Part shown: positions 1 through 11,166 of the stretch, in pieces | Layout: every line of letters begins with the position of its first letter | How positions within the stretch are numbered: the stretch's first letter is position 1 | Source: Cephalopachus bancanus | Lineage: Eukaryota > Chordata > Mammalia > Primates > Tarsiidae | Assembly (NCBI GenBank): GCA_027257055.1 | Contig: JAPVLO010000989.1 | Coordinates: 124,001-188,000, forward strand | DNA length: 64,000 nt | Direction of reading: 5' to 3' | Position numbers and translations under genes: made by a program | Notes under the pieces: model-generated | Databases searched by the model: none | What the model was told of the DNA's origin: nothing | The model's input: the letters and a program-made list of their open reading frames with translations, nothing else

Positions 1-64
1 TTCATACACATGGAATCATACAATGTGTGACCTTTTGTATCTGGCTTCATTCACTTGGCATAAT
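1..64 (-). repeat. LINE-1 3' fragment
   Basis: This stretch reads as the reverse complement of the well-known L1M 3' region (a 'ggaatcatacaat...ctggcttcattcactt' pattern). It is cut by the window edge, so its full length is unknown. Confidence 0.7.
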
Positions 65-71
65 GGTTTCT

Positions 72-138
72 AGTTGTTGTTTGTTTTTCTTTTAGACAGA
101 GTCTGGTTCTATTACCCAGGCTGAAATGCAGTTTTGAG
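72..138 (-). repeat. Alu fragment
   Basis: A short piece with the antisense Alu signature (T-rich, then 'gacagagtctgg', then 'acccaggctgaaatgcag'). The rest of the element is missing. Bases 139-311 hold no repeat I recognise. Confidence 0.6.
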
Positions 139-311
139 TAATATCGAAGAAGATATCCACAATTTGAAAGGTTATTAAATTGAAGAGGTTATTAAAATAC
201 CTCTCTCTGGTATCAGTATGAATTCATAGGTTTTAATATATAGAGACATATAAACAAGTTGATTATTCTTTATCTGGAATTTTGGAACTGTAAGTGTTTC
301 AGATTTGAGAG

Positions 312-615
312 TTTTTTGTTTTGTTTTGTTTTGTTTTTTTGAGTTGGCGTCTCACTCTGTCGCCCAGACTGGAGTGCAATGGCCGCTCCTGGCCTCTGCA
401 GCCTCGACCCACTGGGCTCCAGTGATCCTTCCGCCTCAGCCTTCCGAGTAGCCGGAATTACAGGTGCATGCTACCACGCCCAGCTGATTTTTGATTTATT
501 GTAGAGATGAGGTCTCACCAAGTTGCCCAGGTGGATCTCGAACTCACGGGCTCAGGCAATCGACTCACCTCAGCCTCCCAAGGCGCGGGATTACAGGCTG
601 AGCCACCGAGCCCGG
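312..615 (-). repeat. Alu, young tarsier-type
   Basis: Full antisense dimer with a (TTTTG)n-like tail, ending in 'gagcccgg'. Imperfect target duplications 'gatttgagag' and 'gattgagag' flank it. Confidence 0.92.
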
Positions 616-726
616 ATTGAGAGTTTTTTTTTAAATTTTGAAATATTTACACATATGAGAGGAATTTTCCCCCCTCAGAAAACCCCCCAGAATTATCTTT
701 TGGAGGGCTAGCCCCTTGTAGTATAC

Positions 727-1395
727 TTGGAATTTGTTCCTCCAGATCAAACAGTCAGACAAAGTTTTTATCTGGAAGTTTTGAGGTTACATCACGATTT
801 GCAGAAGAAATATCCTGAGTTGTTGCAGACAGGTGACTGGTTTGTCCACCATGACAAGATACCTGCCCACACTGCACTGACTATTCAGCAGTTTTTGACC
901 AAAAATGGCATGGACAACCTCCCCCATCTTGCCCCAGGTGACTTTATTTTTGTTTCTCCACTGAAAAAAGTCCTCCAAGCCGGGCTCGGTGACTCAGCCC
1001 ATAATCCCGCGCCTTTGGGAAGCTGAGGTGATTGGATTGCCTGAGCCCGCGGGTTCGAGACCTGCATGGGCAACTTGGCGAGACCTCATCTCTACAGTAA
1101 ATCAAAAATTAGCTGGGCGTGGTAACGTGCACCTGTGGTTCCAGCTAGAAGGCTGAGGCAGAAGGATCGCCGGAGCCCAGCACGTTGAGGCTGCAGTGGC
1201 TGGGAGCGACCACTGCACTCCGTCTGGGCAACAGAGTGAGACTCCAGCTCAAAAAATAAAATAAAATAAAGTGAAATGAAAAAAGTCCTCCAAGGGAAAC
1301 AGAAATATGGAAGTGGTGAAATCAGAAATGGCAGAAGCAATAAAAGGCATCAAAACTGACTAGTTCAAAAACTGTTTCGGCAGTGGAAAAAGTGT
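727..1395 (+). pseudogene. mariner transposase C-terminal remnant
   Basis: The frame from 727 encodes the C-terminal DDE region of a mariner transposase: EFVPPDQTV, then FYLEVLR, then TGDWFVHHDK.PAHTALTIQQFL, which is the family's usual 'HHDNAPAHTA' block with N changed to K and a residue altered. A young Alu (980-1276) interrupts it after KKVLQ. Homology resumes at about 1309 in a shifted frame (M.VVKSEMAEAIKGIKTD, an in-frame stop, then FKNCF). No N-terminal helix-turn-helix is visible, no terminal repeats can be assigned, and at least one frameshift and one stop break it. It is a dead fragment in an intron, not a gene. Confidence 0.85.
980..1276 (+). repeat. Alu inserted in mariner remnant
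   Basis: Full-length sense Alu with an (AAAAT)n tail. A perfect 18-bp target duplication, tgaaaaaagtcctccaag, lies at 962-979 and 1277-1294 within the transposase sequence, which dates the Alu after the mariner. Confidence 0.95.
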
Positions 1396-1462
1396 CTCAA
1401 AAAGTTTCAGATTTTTGAGCATTTTGGATTTTTGGATTAGAGATCTTTAACCTGTGTACATG
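1396..1462. repeat. possible end of an older palindromic DNA transposon
   Basis: The string around 1401-1455 ('tttcagatttttgagcat', 'ttttggattagagatc') resembles the A/T-rich end of an old non-autonomous DNA transposon. A related string lies before the mariner at about 295-310 and 618-650. The mariner fragment may therefore sit inside an older element. I cannot name the family. Confidence 0.35.
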
Positions 1463-1588
1463 TATGTGTATATATAGAGAGAAATAGACATGGATATGTG
1501 TGCATATGCATTTTCTTGTCCTGAAAGGAGATGGAAGCAATGACACTACCATAGCAGTGAACACTCCTGACACCAGGTCTTGGTTTCT

Positions 1589-1870
1589 TTTTTTTTTTTT
1601 TTTTGAGTTGGAATCTCACTCTGTCACCCAGACTGGAGTGCAGTGGCCACTCCCGGCTACTGCAGCCTCGACCTGCTGGGCTCCGGCAATCCTTCCGCCA
1701 GCCTTCCAAGTAGCTGGAACTACAGGCACGTCCTACCATGCCCGGCTAATTTTTGATTTATTGTAGAGATGAGGTCTCACCAAGTTGCCCAGGCAGGTCT
1801 CGAACAGGCAATCCACTCACCTCAGCCTCCCAAAGCGCTTGGATTGCAGGCTGAGCCACCAAGCCTGGCT
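1589..1870 (-). repeat. Alu, young tarsier-type
   Basis: Full antisense dimer. A perfect 14-bp duplication aggtcttggtttct lies at 1575-1588 and 1871-1884. Confidence 0.95.
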
Positions 1871-1957
1871 AGGTCTTGGTTTCTAAATGCCATTCTCCAA
1901 TAAAAGGAACCAGAGCTCCTTGAGAAATAGGATGATAGAGACAGTTGTTTCTTTCTT

Positions 1958-2240
1958 TTTTTTTTGAGTTGGAGTCTCACTCTGTCGCCCAGACTGGAGT
2001 GCAGTGGCCGCTTCCGGCCACCACAGCCTCGACCTGCTGGGCTCCGGTGATCCTTCCACCTCAGCCTTCTGAGTAGCCGGAATTACAGGCACGCTACCAT
2101 GCCCGGCTAATTTTTTTTTTGATTTAGTGTAGAGATGAGGTCTCGCTGCCCAGGAGGGTCTCGAACCCGCGGGCTCAGGCAGTCCACTCACCTCAGCCTC
2201 CCAAAGGCGCGGGATTACAGGCTGAGCCACCAACCCCGGC
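1958..2240 (-). repeat. Alu, 5-bp-deletion subfamily
   Basis: Antisense dimer with the diagnostic loss of ACTTG in the left arm (reads 'ctcgctgcccagg'). Duplication cagttgtttctttctt lies on both sides. Confidence 0.95.
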
Positions 2241-2261
2241 TCAGTTGTTTCTTTCTTGTCT

Positions 2262-2412
2262 TTTTTTTGTTTTTGTCACCCAGTCTGAAGTTCAGGGACA
2301 CACGCTCACAGCCACTGCCACCTCAACCTGCTGGGCTCACGTGATTCTTCCACCTCAGCCTTCCAGGTAGCTGGAACAATAGGCACATGCCACCATACCC
2401 AGAACATTTTTT
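2262..2412 (-). repeat. Alu right-arm fragment
   Basis: Older antisense piece lacking its left arm. It directly precedes another antisense Alu and was probably cut by it. Confidence 0.8.
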
Positions 2413-2415
2413 GAT

Positions 2416-2716
2416 GTATTTTATTTTATTTTTTGAGTAGGAGTCTCACTTTGTCACCTAGGCTGCAGTGCAGTGGCACAGTTATGGCCACTGCAGCCTC
2501 GACCTGCTGGGCTCAGGTGATCCTTCCCCCTCAGCCTTCTAAGCAGTTGGAACCACAGGCACAGTCCGCCACAATCAGCTGATTTTAAAATTTATTGTAG
2601 AGATGAGGACTCACCATGTGCTCAGGCTGGTCTTGAACTCCTGGACTCAAGGGCAATCCTCTTGCCTTGGCTTTCCAAAGTGCTGGGATCACAGGCTTGA
2701 GCCACTGCGCCCTGCT
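2416..2716 (-). repeat. Alu, older
   Basis: Full antisense dimer with many substitutions, ending 'gagccactgcgccctgc'. Confidence 0.9.
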
Positions 2717-2763
2717 TAAAATTTTTCATGAACTCATTTTTTAAAATTTCCCCACCCCCGTGA

Positions 2764-3343
<580 letters not shown>

Positions 3344-3471
3344 AACAAAAAAATTTTGTGGTGGAGGGAGACCGGCAATAAACAAATGACAGAAAAATCT
3401 GAAGAAAACTTAAGCGCAGTTTAGGCAAAAGAGTTAATGTGCCTTTGTTTTCAGTGTAGGAGGTCCTTTTA

Positions 3472-3768
3472 TTTATTTATTTATTTATTTTTTTTGGAGT
3501 TGGAGTCTCACTCTGTCGCCCAGACTGGAGTGCAGTGGCCTCTCCCGGCCACCGCAGCCTCGCCTGCTGGGCTCTGGCAATCCTTCCGCCTCAGCCTTCC
3601 GAGTAGCCGGAATTACAGGCATGCGCTACCACGCCCGCCTGATATTTTGATTTATTGTAGAGATGAGGTCTCGCTGCCCAGGCGGGTCTCGAACCCAGGG
3701 GCTCAGGCAATCCACTCACCTCAGCCTCCCAAAGGCGCGGGATTACAGGCTGAGCCACCGAGCCCGGC
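3472..3768 (-). repeat. Alu, 5-bp plus 1-bp deletion subfamily
   Basis: Antisense dimer with both diagnostic deletions ('gcctcgcctgctgg' and 'ctcgctgcccagg') and a (TTTA)n tail. Duplication taggaggtccttttа-like (taggaggtcctttt) lies at 3457 and 3769. Confidence 0.95.
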
Positions 3769-3783
3769 TAGGAGGTCCTTTTA

Positions 3784-4599
3784 AATTGAACCCATGATAT
3801 CCTCCCCAACAAGGGCCTGAGACAAACTCTAATTCAGTGTCCTATAAATTTTGCAGCTTTATTTTGAAGAAGTACTTTTTGGCTCAGAGAGAGGTTGGTA
3901 AAAGTGAATTGTACTTCTCATTGGACCCCAGCTTCTTTCTTTGTGGGCTTGATGCTTTATAGCAGCTCTAGTGTTGTTTGTATCAATCTGCCAGTTGTCA
4001 GGTTGTTTTCTCTGATTTGCCAAATTTATTTCCACTCTCCCAGTTGATAACATTGCCAGGTATATTGTATAACCAGCACTTTTGGGTCTGATACATCCTT
4101 TTCTGTGTGTTTCTGTCCTTTAAACAGATCAGGGTGGTTTCTGGTTTTATGTTATCTAAGTCTCCTCTTAATGGGAAATAGATAATAGTGTGCACATATC
4201 TACACTGATGTATGCTCTTCTCAACCCCCTTTCCATTCTAATAAATACTGAATGTCAGAGATCGCTACCTCCTGGACTGTATGGAAGCAACTTCTAAGGT
4301 AATCCCATAAAATGGTACATTGGATATCATTTCACTCTTCATAGCATCTAAAATGAAACTTGTTCTGTTGGCAATTAGCTTTTCCTTAGGGCATTTTACC
4401 CCATTAGAAAAATTTGTTTTGTGCTTTGATTGTATGTAAGTTTCTTTAGGAAACTTAAATGGAGAGGCTACATCCTTGGGAAGTGCAGAATTAGCTGCTG
4501 CAAATGATTGGCGGTAGGAAGCCTTAAGTAGCTTGGAAGGAACTCAGCTATTTGATTTGCATTAGGGTAGATTGGAGGTGGTGCAAGATCATTCCCTTT
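3784..4599. other. intron sequence, no feature recognised
   Basis: No repeat family, exon or RNA gene is recognisable here. Short antisense reading frames at 3859-4195 show no motif and are judged chance. Confidence 0.6.
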
Positions 4600-4808
4600 T
4601 TTTGAACAAGATCTTGCTCTGTCACCTAGGCTGGAGTGCAGTCATAGCTCACTGCAAGCCTCTAACTCCTGGGCTCAAATGATCCTCTCACCTCAGCCTA
4701 CTGAGTAGCTAAGACTAAAGATGCACGCCTCCACACCCCTGGCTTCTTTGGATAATTATGTTTCTGCCCTTTTAAAATACGTGAATTGTCATTAGAAAAA
4801 CCTTATTA
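4600..4808 (-). repeat. Alu monomer plus flank, duplicate copy 1
   Basis: An antisense Alu monomer (4605-4745) is followed by about 55 bp of non-Alu DNA ('tttggataattatgt' to 'gaattgtcattag'). Monomer and flank recur together at 7117-7312, so this is a duplicated segment rather than two plain Alu insertions. Confidence 0.8.
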
Positions 4809-4927
4809 GAGCAACTCTTTGTGGAATACCTATAGTAGGTAGGCTGCTGCTGTAAGTATAGCTATACTTTCAATGTTCTTACTTCTCTATTATGGTTACT
4901 TTAGTATACAGAACTATAAATATTCTT

Positions 4928-5219
4928 TTTTTTTTTTTTTTTATGAGTTGGAGTCTCACTCTGTCACCCAGACTGGAGTGCAGTGGCCGCTCCTGGCCAC
5001 CGCAGCCTCGACCTGCTGGGGCTCCGACAATCCTTCCGCCTCAGCCTTCCAAGTAGCCGGGATTACAGGCGTGCGCTACCACGCCCGGCTGATTTTTTGA
5101 TTTATTGTAGAGATGAGGTCTCGCTGCCCAGGCGGGTCTCGAACCCGCGGACTCAGGCAATCCACTCACCTCAGTTTCCCAAAGGCACGGGATTACAGGC
5201 TGAGCCACTGAGCCCGGCT
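4928..5219 (-). repeat. Alu, 5-bp-deletion subfamily
   Basis: Antisense dimer with a long T tail. Perfect duplication tataaatattctt lies at 4915 and 5220. Confidence 0.96.
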
Positions 5220-5607
5220 TATAAATATTCTTAAGGAATATTCTGGAGAAATTTCCCAGGCCAGAAATGTTTGCGAGATTTTTCTAAGGTTTAGATCATT
5301 GGTGTTTCCCTGTCATGACCACACCCCAGCTCCTATTTCCCCAAAGTACAAAAATGTGGTTACTTTCACAGGCTGCTGAATTTAAATGCCTTTGGCATTT
5401 TAAATCTGATTATGAGAGTAATACGGTAAATTCTTGGTTTATATATGTGCTGCCGTTTTTATATGTTTTACTTATGGCAGATAGTAATTGATGTAAAAGT
5501 CTTCACTGATGTAACAGAATGTTGCAGGTGACCGCCATCGGTAAAATGTAGCTGGTGTGAGAATTGAAACCCACTTGCCATCTTGGTGTGGTAGAATGAG
5601 TGTCCTG

Positions 5608-5815
5608 GTTGTTAGAATTAGACATAGACTTTAATCATGACTCCTACTTGTTGTGTGATTTTAGGCAGGTTTATTTAGTATATCTGAGTCTCAATTTCTT
5701 CATTTATAGGATGGGGATGATATGGACTTCATAGGAATATTCTGATAATTAAATGAAATGATATTTTAATGGTTCTTAGTTCACAGTTCTGGCATTTACC
5801 ATTCACTCAAATGTA
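5608..5815 (+). repeat. MIR SINE
   Basis: Shows the ordered MIR core: 'ttgtgtgattttaggca', 'tgagtctcaatttcttcatt', 'aggatggggatgatat', 'aattaaatgaaatgat' and 'ttctggcatt'. It is an ancient mammalian tRNA-derived SINE, nearly full length. Bases 5233-5607 hold nothing recognised. Confidence 0.85.
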
Positions 5816-5942
5816 AATCTCCTTTTTCTCTTCTCTTCAAGCCACCAATATATACCTTGTTACTTTTGTTCCTATTGAGAGTATACTTTCCCCCAACTGT
5901 TCTCGACTTTTGTGATAGTTTTGCTTGAAAAATGTTTTATCT

Positions 5943-6230
5943 GCCGGGCTCGGTGGCTCAGCCTGTAATCCCGCGCCTTTGGGAGGCTGAGGTGAGTGGA
6001 TTGCCTGAGCCCGCGGGTTCGAGACCCGCCTGGCCAACTTGGTGAGACCTCATCTCTGCAATAAATCAAAAATCAGCCGGGCGTGGTAGCGCACGCCTTT
6101 AATTCTGGCTACTCGGAAGACTGAGGTGGAGGATCACCAGAGTCCAGTAGGTCGAGACTGCGGTAGCTGGGAACGGTCACTGCACTCCAGTCTGGGTGAC
6201 GGAGTGAAACTCCAACTCAAAAAAAAAAAA
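5943..6230 (+). repeat. Alu, young tarsier-type
   Basis: Full sense dimer with A-tail. Perfect duplication aaaaatgttttatct lies at 5928 and 6231. Confidence 0.96.
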
Positions 6231-6317
6231 AAAAATGTTTTATCTGAGAAGAGGACACCAAAAAAATGAAAAAAAGTTTGATTTCCTTTATTTATTATTA
6301 TTTATTTTTATTTTTTT

Positions 6318-6602
6318 ATTTCTTTTTGAGTTGGATCTCACTCTGTCACCCCGACTAGAGTGCGGTGGCCGCTCCTGGCCACCACAGCCTCGACTGGCTG
6401 GGCTCCAGCAATCCTTCCGCCTTAGCCTTCCAAGTAGCTAGAACTACAGGCGCATGCTACCACGCCCGGCTCATTTTGATTTATTGTAGAGATGAGGTCT
6501 CACCAAGTTGCCCAGGCGGGTCTCGAATCCGCGGGCTCAGGCAATCCACTCACCTCAGCCTCCCAAAGGCGCGGGATTACAGGCTGAGCCACCAACCCCG
6601 GC
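6318..6602 (-). repeat. Alu, young tarsier-type
   Basis: Antisense dimer ending 'accaaccccggc', set in an A/T-rich (TTTA/TTA)n tract that makes the duplication hard to define. Confidence 0.92.
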
Positions 6603-6636
6603 ATATTTTATTATTATTATTATTTTATTTATTTAC

Positions 6637-6923
6637 TTTTTTGAGTTGGAGTCTTACTCTGTTGCCCAGGCTGGAGTGCAGTGCATGCTCACGGCCACCA
6701 CAGCCTCGACCTGCTGAGCTCAGGTGATCCTCCCGCCTTAAGCCTTCCAAGTAGCTGGAACTACAGGCATACGCCACCACGCCCAGCTAATTTTTTGATT
6801 TATTGTAGAGATGAAGTCTCGCCAAGTTGTCCAGGCTGGTCTTGAACCTGTGGATTCAGGCAATCCTCTCTCCTAAGCCTCCCGAAGTGTTGGGATTATA
6901 GGCGTGAGCCACTGCACCTGCCC
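6637..6923 (-). repeat. Alu, older
   Basis: Full antisense dimer with intermediate divergence, immediately after a (TTA)n tract. Confidence 0.9.
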
Positions 6924-6936
6924 TACTATTATTATT

Positions 6937-7092
6937 TTTTTTTAGTCAAAGTCTCACTCTGTAGCCCAGGCCAAAGTGCAGTGGCACAATTATGGCTCGC
7001 TGCAGCCTCCACCTTCTGGGCTCTAGTTTTCCTTCTGCTTCATCCTTCCAAATAGCTGTGACTACAAGTGCACCGACTGCTCGGCTAATGGT
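6937..7092 (-). repeat. Alu right-arm fragment
   Basis: Antisense single arm ending near 'ctcggctaatgg', followed by (TTTA)n. It is diverged. Confidence 0.8.
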
Positions 7093-7116
7093 TTTATTTA
7101 TTTATTTATTTTGTAG

Positions 7117-7312
7117 AAGCAAGGTCTTGCTTTGTACCTAGGTTGGAGTGCAGTCATAGCTCATTGCAATCCTCTGACTCCTGAGCTCAAATGAGCCTCT
7201 CGCCTAAGCCTCCTGAGTAGCTAAGACTATAGATGCACGTCACCACACCCAGTTTCTTTGGATAATTATGTGTTTACTCTTTTAAAATACATGAATTGTC
7301 ATTAGAGAAACC
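7117..7312 (-). repeat. Alu monomer plus flank, duplicate copy 2
   Basis: Second copy of the segment at 4600-4808, with the same monomer and the same 55-bp non-Alu flank in the same order and orientation. Confidence 0.8.
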
Positions 7313-7317
7313 ATAAA

Positions 7318-7557
7318 AAGATTGTCTGAGCCCAGGGTTTGAGGTCAGCTTATGCAACTTGGCAAGACCTCATCTCTACAACAAAAATCAAAAAATTAAC
7401 CGGGTGTGTTGGTGCATTTCTGTAGTTCTACCTACTTGGAAGGCTGAGGTAGAAGGATAGCCTGAGCCCAGCAGGTCAAGGATGCTATGGTCGTGATCGT
7501 GTCACTGCAGTCCTGCCTGGGCAACAGAGAGACTCTGACTAAAAAAAAAAAAAAAAA
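7318..7557 (+). repeat. Alu, 5'-truncated
   Basis: Sense element starting at 'gattgtctgagccc' in the left arm and ending in an A-tail. It directly abuts the duplicated segment. Confidence 0.88.
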
Positions 7558-7729
7558 TCATTTAAAAAATATGCCTAAGGAAAGCGTACATCTTCTACAT
7601 GTTCTACTTTTGCATAAAGGAAAATAGAATTTTATAGATGAGTACTGGAGTAGGTTGGAAGACTGTAGCTTCTGTTCTTTATTATTTATCTTTTAGATTG
7701 CTTATTTGCCTTTTTCTTTTATGAAAGTT

Positions 7730-7925
7730 TAGAGCAATCATTCTTAAAGTATAATGCCTAATAATCATAGGAGAGTATAGTAAAATGCAGGTTTCTTGCC
7801 TCCACCCTACAAAATGTATTTATTACTACGAAATTGGCCTGGGAAGCTGCATTTTAGTGATGTGCATTTTAAATACATATCTGAAGTATTTTTGATATAG
7901 GTGATCTTTAGAATGACACAGAAAC
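7730..7925 (+). repeat. possible MER5-like hAT fragment
   Basis: The order of 'gcaatcattcttaaagt', 'aaaatgcaggttt', 'gaagctgcattttag' and 'ggtgatctttag' resembles MER5A. It is strongly diverged. The remaining 7558-8149 shows nothing else. Confidence 0.4.
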
Positions 7926-8167
7926 ATTCACTTAAAATAAGAGGAAAATGACAAAACTAAATTTATTGGGTTTCATTCATGGTCACATATTGGTCTAACT
8001 TGTCCTCTGTAACTCTACTTCTCCAAACTTTCTGTGGTGAAAGACCAGTTTTTTTGTTTTGTTTTCTAATATAGTGTGGACTAATGTTATTGTAAATACA
8101 ATGGAATAAATTGCTTTAAAAGGGAGGAATAAAAAGAAATACATAAAATTGAAGCCCAGTATTTTTG

Positions 8168-8457
8168 CTTTTGTTTGTTTTTTGGTTTTTTGGGTTTTTT
8201 TGAGCTGGGATTTCACCCTGTAGCCCAGACTGGGCTGCAGTGTCACAGCTCACCAAAGCCTCCATGTCCTTTCACCTCAGCCTTCCAAGTAGCTGATACT
8301 TAATAGGCACATACCACCTTACCTGGCTAATTTTTGTAGAGATGGTATCTTGCTATATTGCTTAGACTGGTCTTGAACTTCTGTGCTCAAGCGATACTCT
8401 TGCCTTGGCTTTCTCCCAAATGCTGGGATTACAGGCATGAGCCACGGTGCCCAGCCT
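8168..8457 (-). repeat. AluJ-like
   Basis: Diverged antisense dimer. The duplication tgaagcccagta is still readable at 8150 and 8458. Confidence 0.92.
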
Positions 8458-8475
8458 GAAGCCCAGTAATTTTTG

Positions 8476-9030
8476 TTAGATTCAACAATCATAAAATTAC
8501 TCTGTCAGTTTAACATAAGAGTTTCTAAAATGCTTACCCAAATTTCTTTGCTTATTTTGTTGTAGAGTGGTAATAAACAGTTTACAGATCATTACTGGTC
8601 AGTGGGCCACACTTTAAGTAGAATTGCGCTTTAGAAAGTAAAAATGATTTTGTGTTGAAACTGGCAAGCTGGAAAGCTAGTATCCTCTACAAATCCCAGG
8701 AAGCCTAGGGTCCCATTGAGACAGTGTTGCTACTTTGCCTATCTTTAGGGACATCATGAGGATAACATAAGATATAGTGTGTGTAACCACACATTGTAAG
8801 CTGAAAAACTAAGTTATATTAGCCCTCACAAACATTTATTGAACATACTATTGAGCAGGGACTCTTAGCAACTAGGGATATAGAGATACATGGCAAGGAG
8901 CTCACTTTTCATGTATATATTTGTCACAAGGTTGGCAGTATGCAGAACTCATTAAATTTAAGTTTCATCAAAATCTTCCTAGACTTGTGCAGTCTTTCTT
9001 TAAACTTTAGTGATGTGCTTACATTTTTAA
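8476..9030. other. intron sequence, nothing firm recognised
   Basis: Around 8585-8640 ('ggtcagtgggccacacttt') there is a faint MER5-like trace. Otherwise no repeat or gene is recognisable. Confidence 0.5.
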
Positions 9031-9045
9031 AATATGTAAATTTGT

Positions 9046-9333
9046 AAGCCGGGTTCAGTGGCTCAGCCTGTAATCCCGCGCCTTTGGGAGGCTGAGGTGA
9101 GTGGATTGCCTGAGCCCCTGGGCTCAAGACCCGCCTGGGCAACTTGGTGAGACCTCATCTCTACAATAAATAAAAAAATTAGCTGGGCATGGTAGCGCGT
9201 GCCTGTAGTTCCAGCTACTTGGAAGGCTGAAGTGGAACGATCGCTGGAAAGCCCAGCAGGTCGAGGCTGTGGTGGCGGGAGCAGCCACTGCACTCCAGTG
9301 TGGCCAACAGAGTGAGACTCCAACTCAAAAAAT
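9046..9333 (+). repeat. Alu, young tarsier-type
   Basis: Sense dimer. Duplication atatgtaaatttgt lies at both ends. Confidence 0.95.
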
Positions 9334-9399
9334 AAATATGTAAATTTGTGATGTTTCTTTGTAATGTCTTATAAGTACTCCCCCCGCTTTTGTGTGTGT

Positions 9400-9518
9400 A
9401 TGTGATTTATTGTAGAGACAAGGTGTTGCCAAGTTGCCCAGGCTGGTCTCGAACTCCTGGACTCAGGCAGTCCTCTCACCTGGGCCTCCCAAAGTGCTGG
9501 GATTGCAGGCCAGTCCCT
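9400..9518 (-). repeat. Alu left-arm fragment
   Basis: Antisense left arm only, from 'gatttattgtagag' to 'ggattgcaggcc'. Confidence 0.85.
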
Positions 9519-9549
9519 CCCCCTTTTAAAAAAATATTTTATTTTAGAG

Positions 9550-9838
9550 CCTGGGCTCAGTGGCTCAGCCTGTAATCCTACGCCTTTGGGAGGCTGAGAT
9601 GAGTGGATTGCCTGAGCCCGCGGGTTCGAGACCCGCCTGGACAACTTGGCGAGACCTCATCTCTGCAATAAATCAAAAATGAACCGGGCGTGGTAGCGCG
9701 CGCCTGTAGTTCCAGCTACTTGGAGGGCTGAGGCGGAAGGATCGCCGGAGTCTAGCAGGTCGAGGCTGTGGTGACTGGGAGTGGCCACTGCACTCCAGTC
9801 TGGGCGATAGAGTGAGACTCCAACTCAAAAAAAAAAAG
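9550..9838 (+). repeat. Alu, young tarsier-type
   Basis: Sense dimer with an A-tail that runs into a (TA)n tract at 9839-9865. Confidence 0.94.
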
Positions 9839-9865
9839 TATATATATACGTATATATATATATTT

Positions 9866-10394
9866 TTAAAGGTGTAGGTACAATTCAGGATTTGGTATAC
9901 AAGTGGACATCATACAAGTAAAGTTTGGTCCTCTCTTTGGTCCCCACTTTGCCTGATTTGAGATCATGTACCCTTATAGATGATTGTGTCCCCCCACCCC
10001 GGCAGTATTCCCCTACTGCCAATCCCTTTCTTATAGTATTATGGTGAATGTTCAGGGTCCACTTAAGAGTTTTCCCCCTTTTTTATAAAAAATTTTAATC
10101 TTGCCACCAGAAATATTTTTACTTTTCTTATAAGAGCTTTTGAAGGTAACTGTTTTTGAGTAAATTAGAAGCAGTTTGGAGGCAGGCATCTTTTTGAGTT
10201 AGAGTTCTGATAGCTCCTTGTGTATAGGTCCTTTTCTGTTTTTCCCGCGTTACATTACCCCTTCTCTCAGCTAACTCCTAGCCTCAGGCTTCCTGCTCAA
10301 TTCCATACCCTTTATCTCCTCTGCCTAGCTCCTCTTCTTAGAGTATGTTTGCAGGAGATAATGATTTTTAAAGCCTGGATTTTGTTCAACAAAA
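9866..10394. other. intron sequence, no feature recognised
   Basis: Nothing recognisable on either strand; no splice-site-bounded conserved exon. Confidence 0.55.
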
Positions 10395-10540
10395 AACTTT
10401 GGAGTTCCTGTTATGTCAGGTTAGGTACAATAGATAAGAAAAAATGAATTAACTACATACAGTTCCTGACCTCTGGGAGCTTACAATTTTCTAAGGGGAA
10501 TGGAGAAGTAATGTAGTAATGAGACACTGACGTGTTCAAA
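10395..10540 (-). repeat. L2 LINE 3' fragment
   Basis: Matches the antisense L2 end pattern ('ttatgtcaggttaggtac', 'acagttcctgacctctggga', 'gcttacaatt'). Diverged. Bases 10541-10985 hold nothing recognised. Confidence 0.6.
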
Positions 10541-11000
10541 ATGACAGCACAGAGAAAGGAAAAATTGCCTGATAAGTTTTTATAGGGTGGCCATATAATT
10601 TACCCTCCAAATTAGGACAGTATTAAAGGTGAAAGGGACATTGTTAATCATCATGAGGATAAGCAGTGACATATAAACTAGGACATATTGTTACTCTATT
10701 CATAAAATAAATGTCTTTGTATAGTCTTAAAGTATGACTTTGAGGACTTCCTAGATAAAGAAATAGCACTTATAAAAACTTGGAAACATGAAAGAATATA
10801 CTGGATTGCAGATCAGTATAAAAATTGCTGTGCCCAGTCCATAAAATACATAGGAGCAGGAGTCGCAGAAGATAAGGTTGAAAAGGTAAATTGCAACATG
10901 ATCATGAAGGGTCCTCCATGCTATTGTTGTCATTAATGAGAAATCTTTGATAGTAAGGTTAGGATAGTAAGATTACATTTTTTTTAAAAAGGGTCATTTA

Positions 11001-11166
11001 GGCCATTGCCTTATTAGACTCTGACATGGCCATGCACTCTTGGAGCTATGACCACCACCATGTTTCCTGGCTTTGCCCCCTCTCCTACCTTGGATAGGTG
11101 AATCAATCTCTCTCTCTCTCTCTCTCTACTCTACTTTCTAAATAAACAATATTTCCTAATCTAAAA
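11001..11166 (+). mobile_element. retroposed polyadenylated RNA, unknown source
   Basis: A 166-bp non-Alu insertion is bounded by a 15/16-bp target duplication: aaaaagggtcattta at 10986-11000 and aaaaagagtcatttta at 11167-11182. The target has a TTTT/AAAA L1-endonuclease-like cut. The insert contains an internal (TC)n run (11107-11127) and an AATAAA at 11141-11146. A terminal A-run starts 17 nt after that signal. These are the hallmarks of L1-mediated retroposition of a Pol II transcript end. I do not recognise the source RNA; a retroviral LTR-type 3' end is possible. Confidence 0.8.

Noticed and set aside
727..1026. The 99-codon frame as a domesticated mariner gene
   Set aside because: It ends inside a young Alu, lacks the DNA-binding half, has altered catalytic-block residues and, beyond the Alu, a frameshift and a stop.
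980..1276. tRNA-like B box (GGTTCGAGACC) suggesting a tRNA gene
   Set aside because: The box is the normal Pol III internal promoter of the Alu left arm; no cloverleaf can be formed around it. The same applies to every young Alu here.
3859..4195. Two antisense frames of 64-65 codons in a repeat-free stretch
   Set aside because: No motif, no splice-site or start context, ordinary A/T-rich composition; chance frames.
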